Shown here piece by piece: positions 5,041 through 5,850 of a DNA stretch of 5,850 nucleotides. The stretch comes from Desulfobacterales bacterium. GTDB lineage: Bacteria > Desulfobacterota > Desulfobacteria > Desulfobacterales > ETH-SRB1. Location: contig JASEIZ010000141.1 in assembly GCA_030017395.1 (NCBI GenBank), forward strand, positions 1 to 5,850, written 5' to 3'. Numbering within the stretch: the first letter of the stretch is position 1; each line of letters opens with the position of its first letter. The notes beneath the pieces were generated by a model that worked only from the letters and a program-made list of their open reading frames with translations, searched no databases and was not told the DNA's origin. The translations under genes were made by a program, and so were the position numbers.

Positions 5041-5430
5041 ATGAAAATTTATATGAAAGACTTTTTTACATATATAAAACAGGGACTTTCCCGAAAGCGG
5101 TCTGAAGATCGTCTGGCTGGAGAGTATGGCTGTTTTGTAATCAAGGGTAGCCTTGGCAATTTGCGCCCATTTATAAAACGGCACTGGGAAAAGGGGCTTT
5201 TAGGCGCCGTTATTATTGTGTCAACCTCTTTGCTTAGTTTCCCTGCGCCACTTATTTTCCGCTATCTTGTTGATGATGTAATATTGAGCAGACAGGTGGG
5301 TCTTCTTGCAGGGACAATTATTTTGCTTGCAGGTATCCTGACCGTCTCGAAGCTCATGGGTTTATGGGAGCAATTCTATTTCAAACGGCTGGAGCAGGTG
5401 ATCATTTTAGTCCATATTCAGCACAGGTGA
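5041..5430 (+). pseudogene. Truncated ABC exporter, N-terminal part of the membrane domain only
   Basis: 129 codons, against about 580-700 for a full peptide or lipid exporter of the ABC half-transporter type. The stretch LRPFIKRHWEKGLLGAV then a membrane helix at about 52-76, PLIFRYLVDDVIL, a second helix at about 88-110, and YFKRLEQ match the usual start of an ABC exporter transmembrane domain. The frame stops at 5428 after IQHR, just where the next helix should begin. No ATPase motifs follow before the next gene. The +1 frame to about 5459 reads FFYNKKLE, a faint echo of the expected 'FF..K..G' loop, so a frameshift plus deletion is possible. The intact gene probably exported the modified peptide. 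It starts at ATG 5041 or 5053, with no clear ribosome site at either, and is divergent from the peptide operon. Confidence 0.72.
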
Positions 5431-5457
5431 TATGGATTTTCTTTTATAATAAAAAGC

Positions 5458-5485
5458 TTGAATAATATTATTATGTTAATATATA
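5458..5485 (+). promoter_or_regulatory. Weak candidate promoter of the phosphatase gene
   Basis: TTGAAT (5458-5463), a 16-bp spacer and TATATA (5480-5485) lie in the very AT-rich gap 5431-5567 between the exporter stub and the phosphatase. The perfect palindrome AATAATATTATT (5461-5472) overlaps the spacer. AT richness makes such matches easy, so confidence is low. Confidence 0.3.
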
Positions 5486-5533
5486 AAAAAACGATGGATA
5501 ACAATTTAGATTATTCCCGGTAAACTTGATCTG

Positions 5534-5558
5534 TTAATCCTGACTATACTGTCGAAAA
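5534..5558 (+). repeat. Second copy of the 'ATCCTG...CTGTC' block ahead of the phosphatase
   Basis: This 25-base block, with TTAATCCTG and ACTGTC then GAAAA, aligns with 5016-5040 with a few differences. Both copies sit directly upstream of a plus-strand start codon, 10 bp away here and adjacent at 5041. Confidence 0.5.
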
Positions 5559-5567
5559 GGTTTTTTA

Positions 5568-5850
5568 ATGAAAATCCTATTTGTTTGCACCGCCAATATC
5601 TGTCGAAGTTTTATGGCAGAGCGCATATTCAGGAAGAAATTAGAGGAAAACGGCCGTAGCGACATCGAGGTGTCATCGGCTTCTCTTGTTGATATGGAGG
5701 GCGCATCGGCCGACCCCAAGACCATTGATATTCTGAAAGAAAAGGGATTTGACGGCGATGGTCATAAATCAAGGCCGTTGACACAGGATATGATTGTTGA
5801 AGCGGATATGATACTCGCTATGGAACGACGGCACAGAGAGACGATCATTG
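5568..5850 (+). CDS. Low-molecular-weight protein tyrosine phosphatase, N-terminal part (runs off the window)
   Basis: 94 residues are visible of an expected 150 or so. The P-loop FVCTANICRS gives the nucleophile Cys7, the C-x5-R spacing to Arg13 and Ser14. The usual Pro after Arg-Ser is replaced by Phe15. EVSSAS, then GFDGDGHKSRPLT and EADMILAM, also fit the family. The general-acid Asp (DP motif near the C-terminus) lies beyond the edge. These enzymes remove phosphate from Tyr on proteins, often with a partner kinase in capsule or exopolysaccharide control; arsenate-reductase-like members share the fold. The ATG at 5568 has AAAGG about seven bases upstream. It is transcribed away from the peptide operon; a link to the HPr-kinase-like gene is speculative. 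Confidence 0.88.
   Translation, partial: MKILFVCTANICRSFMAERIFRKKLEENGRSDIEVSSASLVDMEGASADPKTIDILKEKGFDGDGHKSRPLTQDMIVEADMILAMERRHRETII

Noticed and set aside
1..5850. CRISPR array, tRNA, rRNA or transposase gene
   Set aside because: No regular spaced repeats, cloverleaf, rRNA-like stretch or transposase frame was seen.

Overview
The window holds a compact RiPP (ribosomally made, post-translationally modified peptide) locus of a type that appears uncharacterised. It comes from a Gram-negative-like environmental bacterium with many short palindromic repeats. The AT-leaning composition, the repeats that translate to motifs such as VISTKGRNL and SRSARND, and the 'ATCCTGTnnATCCTGTC' repeats recall Desulfobacterota, Nitrospirota, Planctomycetota or candidate-phylum genomes. 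The sequence alone does not fix the taxon.

Minus strand, in transcription order from right to left. A candidate promoter and palindromic operator (4816-4849) precede a ribbon-helix-helix antitoxin (4802-4560) and a MazF/PemK-like toxin (4575-4237). A PqqD-like peptide chaperone (4219-3929) follows 17 bp later. Next is a second toxin-antitoxin pair: a short RelB-like antitoxin (3905-3726) and a ParE/RelE-like toxin (3729-3421). Then come a radical SAM/SPASM peptide-modifying enzyme (3341-2250), a 58-residue precursor peptide with three cysteines (2236-2060), an HPr-kinase-like P-loop kinase (2039-1167), and an S26-type signal peptidase fused to a truncated GNAT acetyltransferase (1024-38). All nine genes are co-directional and mostly less than 80 bp apart, so they could form one operon.

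Plus strand, right side. After a 238-bp divergent intergenic region lies the first 129 codons of an ABC exporter (5041-5430, truncated). An AT-rich gap follows, then the start of a low-molecular-weight protein tyrosine phosphatase (5568 to the window edge).

Proposed pathway (inference): PqqD binds the precursor leader, and the radical SAM/SPASM enzyme modifies the core. The HPr-kinase homologue may phosphorylate the peptide, which ends in Ser as does the lasso peptide paeninodin. The S26 domain and the ABC exporter would mature and export it. The exporter stub, the truncated GNAT and a repeat inserted in frame inside the peptidase-GNAT gene show that the locus is being remodelled, perhaps decaying. 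One toxin-antitoxin pair appears to have been inserted between pqqD and the radical SAM gene, leaving a second copy of the pqqD 3' end.
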